From the NCBI GenBank assembly GCA_002118135.1, contig BDIU01000049.1, positions 1 through 64,000 on the forward strand: DNA of 64,000 nucleotides, written 5' to 3'. The position numbers and the translations under genes are program-made. This document shows, piece after piece, positions 63,923-64,000 of the stretch. The first letter of the stretch is position 1; each line of letters starts with the position of its first letter. The notes below the pieces were generated by a model. That model saw nothing but the letters and a program-made list of their open reading frames with translations, searched no databases and was not told where the DNA came from. This DNA is from Trebouxia sp. TZW2008. Lineage: Eukaryota > Chlorophyta > Trebouxiophyceae > Trebouxiales > Trebouxiaceae.

Positions 63923-64000
63923 ATGCTGCAAAATGTGTCTGCTAGAGAAGCACCCCACTCGACCCACCCCACCCACCGGCCGGGGGGTTGATGGCAGGGG

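Overview
This window is nuclear DNA from a green alga, most likely a chlorophyte and perhaps a trebouxiophyte; the species is not identifiable from sequence alone. Almost every gene is a chain of short exons (often 50-200 nt) with GT..AG introns of about 100-400 nt. Plant-lineage signatures include a plastid SufE-BolA fusion, a protein with a thylakoid-type bipartite presequence, a plant-type COX6B and an SLC17/ANTR-like transporter. Two cilium-associated families (p25-alpha/TPPP and CFAP97) suggest that the organism makes flagellated cells. All gene models were assembled by hand from reading frames, splice sites, phase agreement and family recognition.

Layout: 3' end of a non-LTR retrotransposon with a (CT)n tail (1-681); p25-alpha/TPPP (-, 906-1988); CDCA7-type zinc-finger protein (+, 2367-6027); YKT6 (-, 7189-7905); predicted thylakoid-lumen protein (-, 8637-9658); a GCK-domain/COX6B fusion (-, 10503-11939); CFAP97 protein (+, 12288-13469); mitochondrial bL9 (-, 14084-14959); MCM8 (+, 15310-23680); a small unrecognised ORF (-, 23804-24127); a divergent F1-ATPase alpha-like protein (+, 24214-30452); a coiled-coil protein with an RWD-like C-terminus (-, 30845-36785); SUFE1 (-, 37290-41287); a TPR protein (-, 41582-47117); PUS3 (+, 47465-51047); SmF (-, 51246-51760); a small secreted Cys-rich ORF (+, 51751-52035); eIF2B gamma (-, 52760-56901); an SLC17-type transporter (+, 57457-63366); and the last exon of an unrecognised gene (-, 63708-63922, running off the window).

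The outstanding feature is structural. Most long genes contain local tandem duplications of an exon or exon edge together with its splice site and flanking intron. Usually one copy fits the protein and the others decay by stops, frameshifts or lost catalytic residues. Some arrays stay open: the TPR gene has six regularly spaced 90-nt phase-0 exon cassettes with a period near 165 bp next to the founder exon, plus one inverted copy. The transporter has four separate arrays. The window also holds two dispersed short-repeat families, two copies of a MITE-like element with TIRs, and several minisatellites.

The genes do not form one pathway. They are unrelated housekeeping functions: replication/repair, translation, splicing, Fe-S assembly, respiration, membrane traffic, cilia and transport. 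Several lie in divergent pairs 87-560 bp apart and may share promoters.
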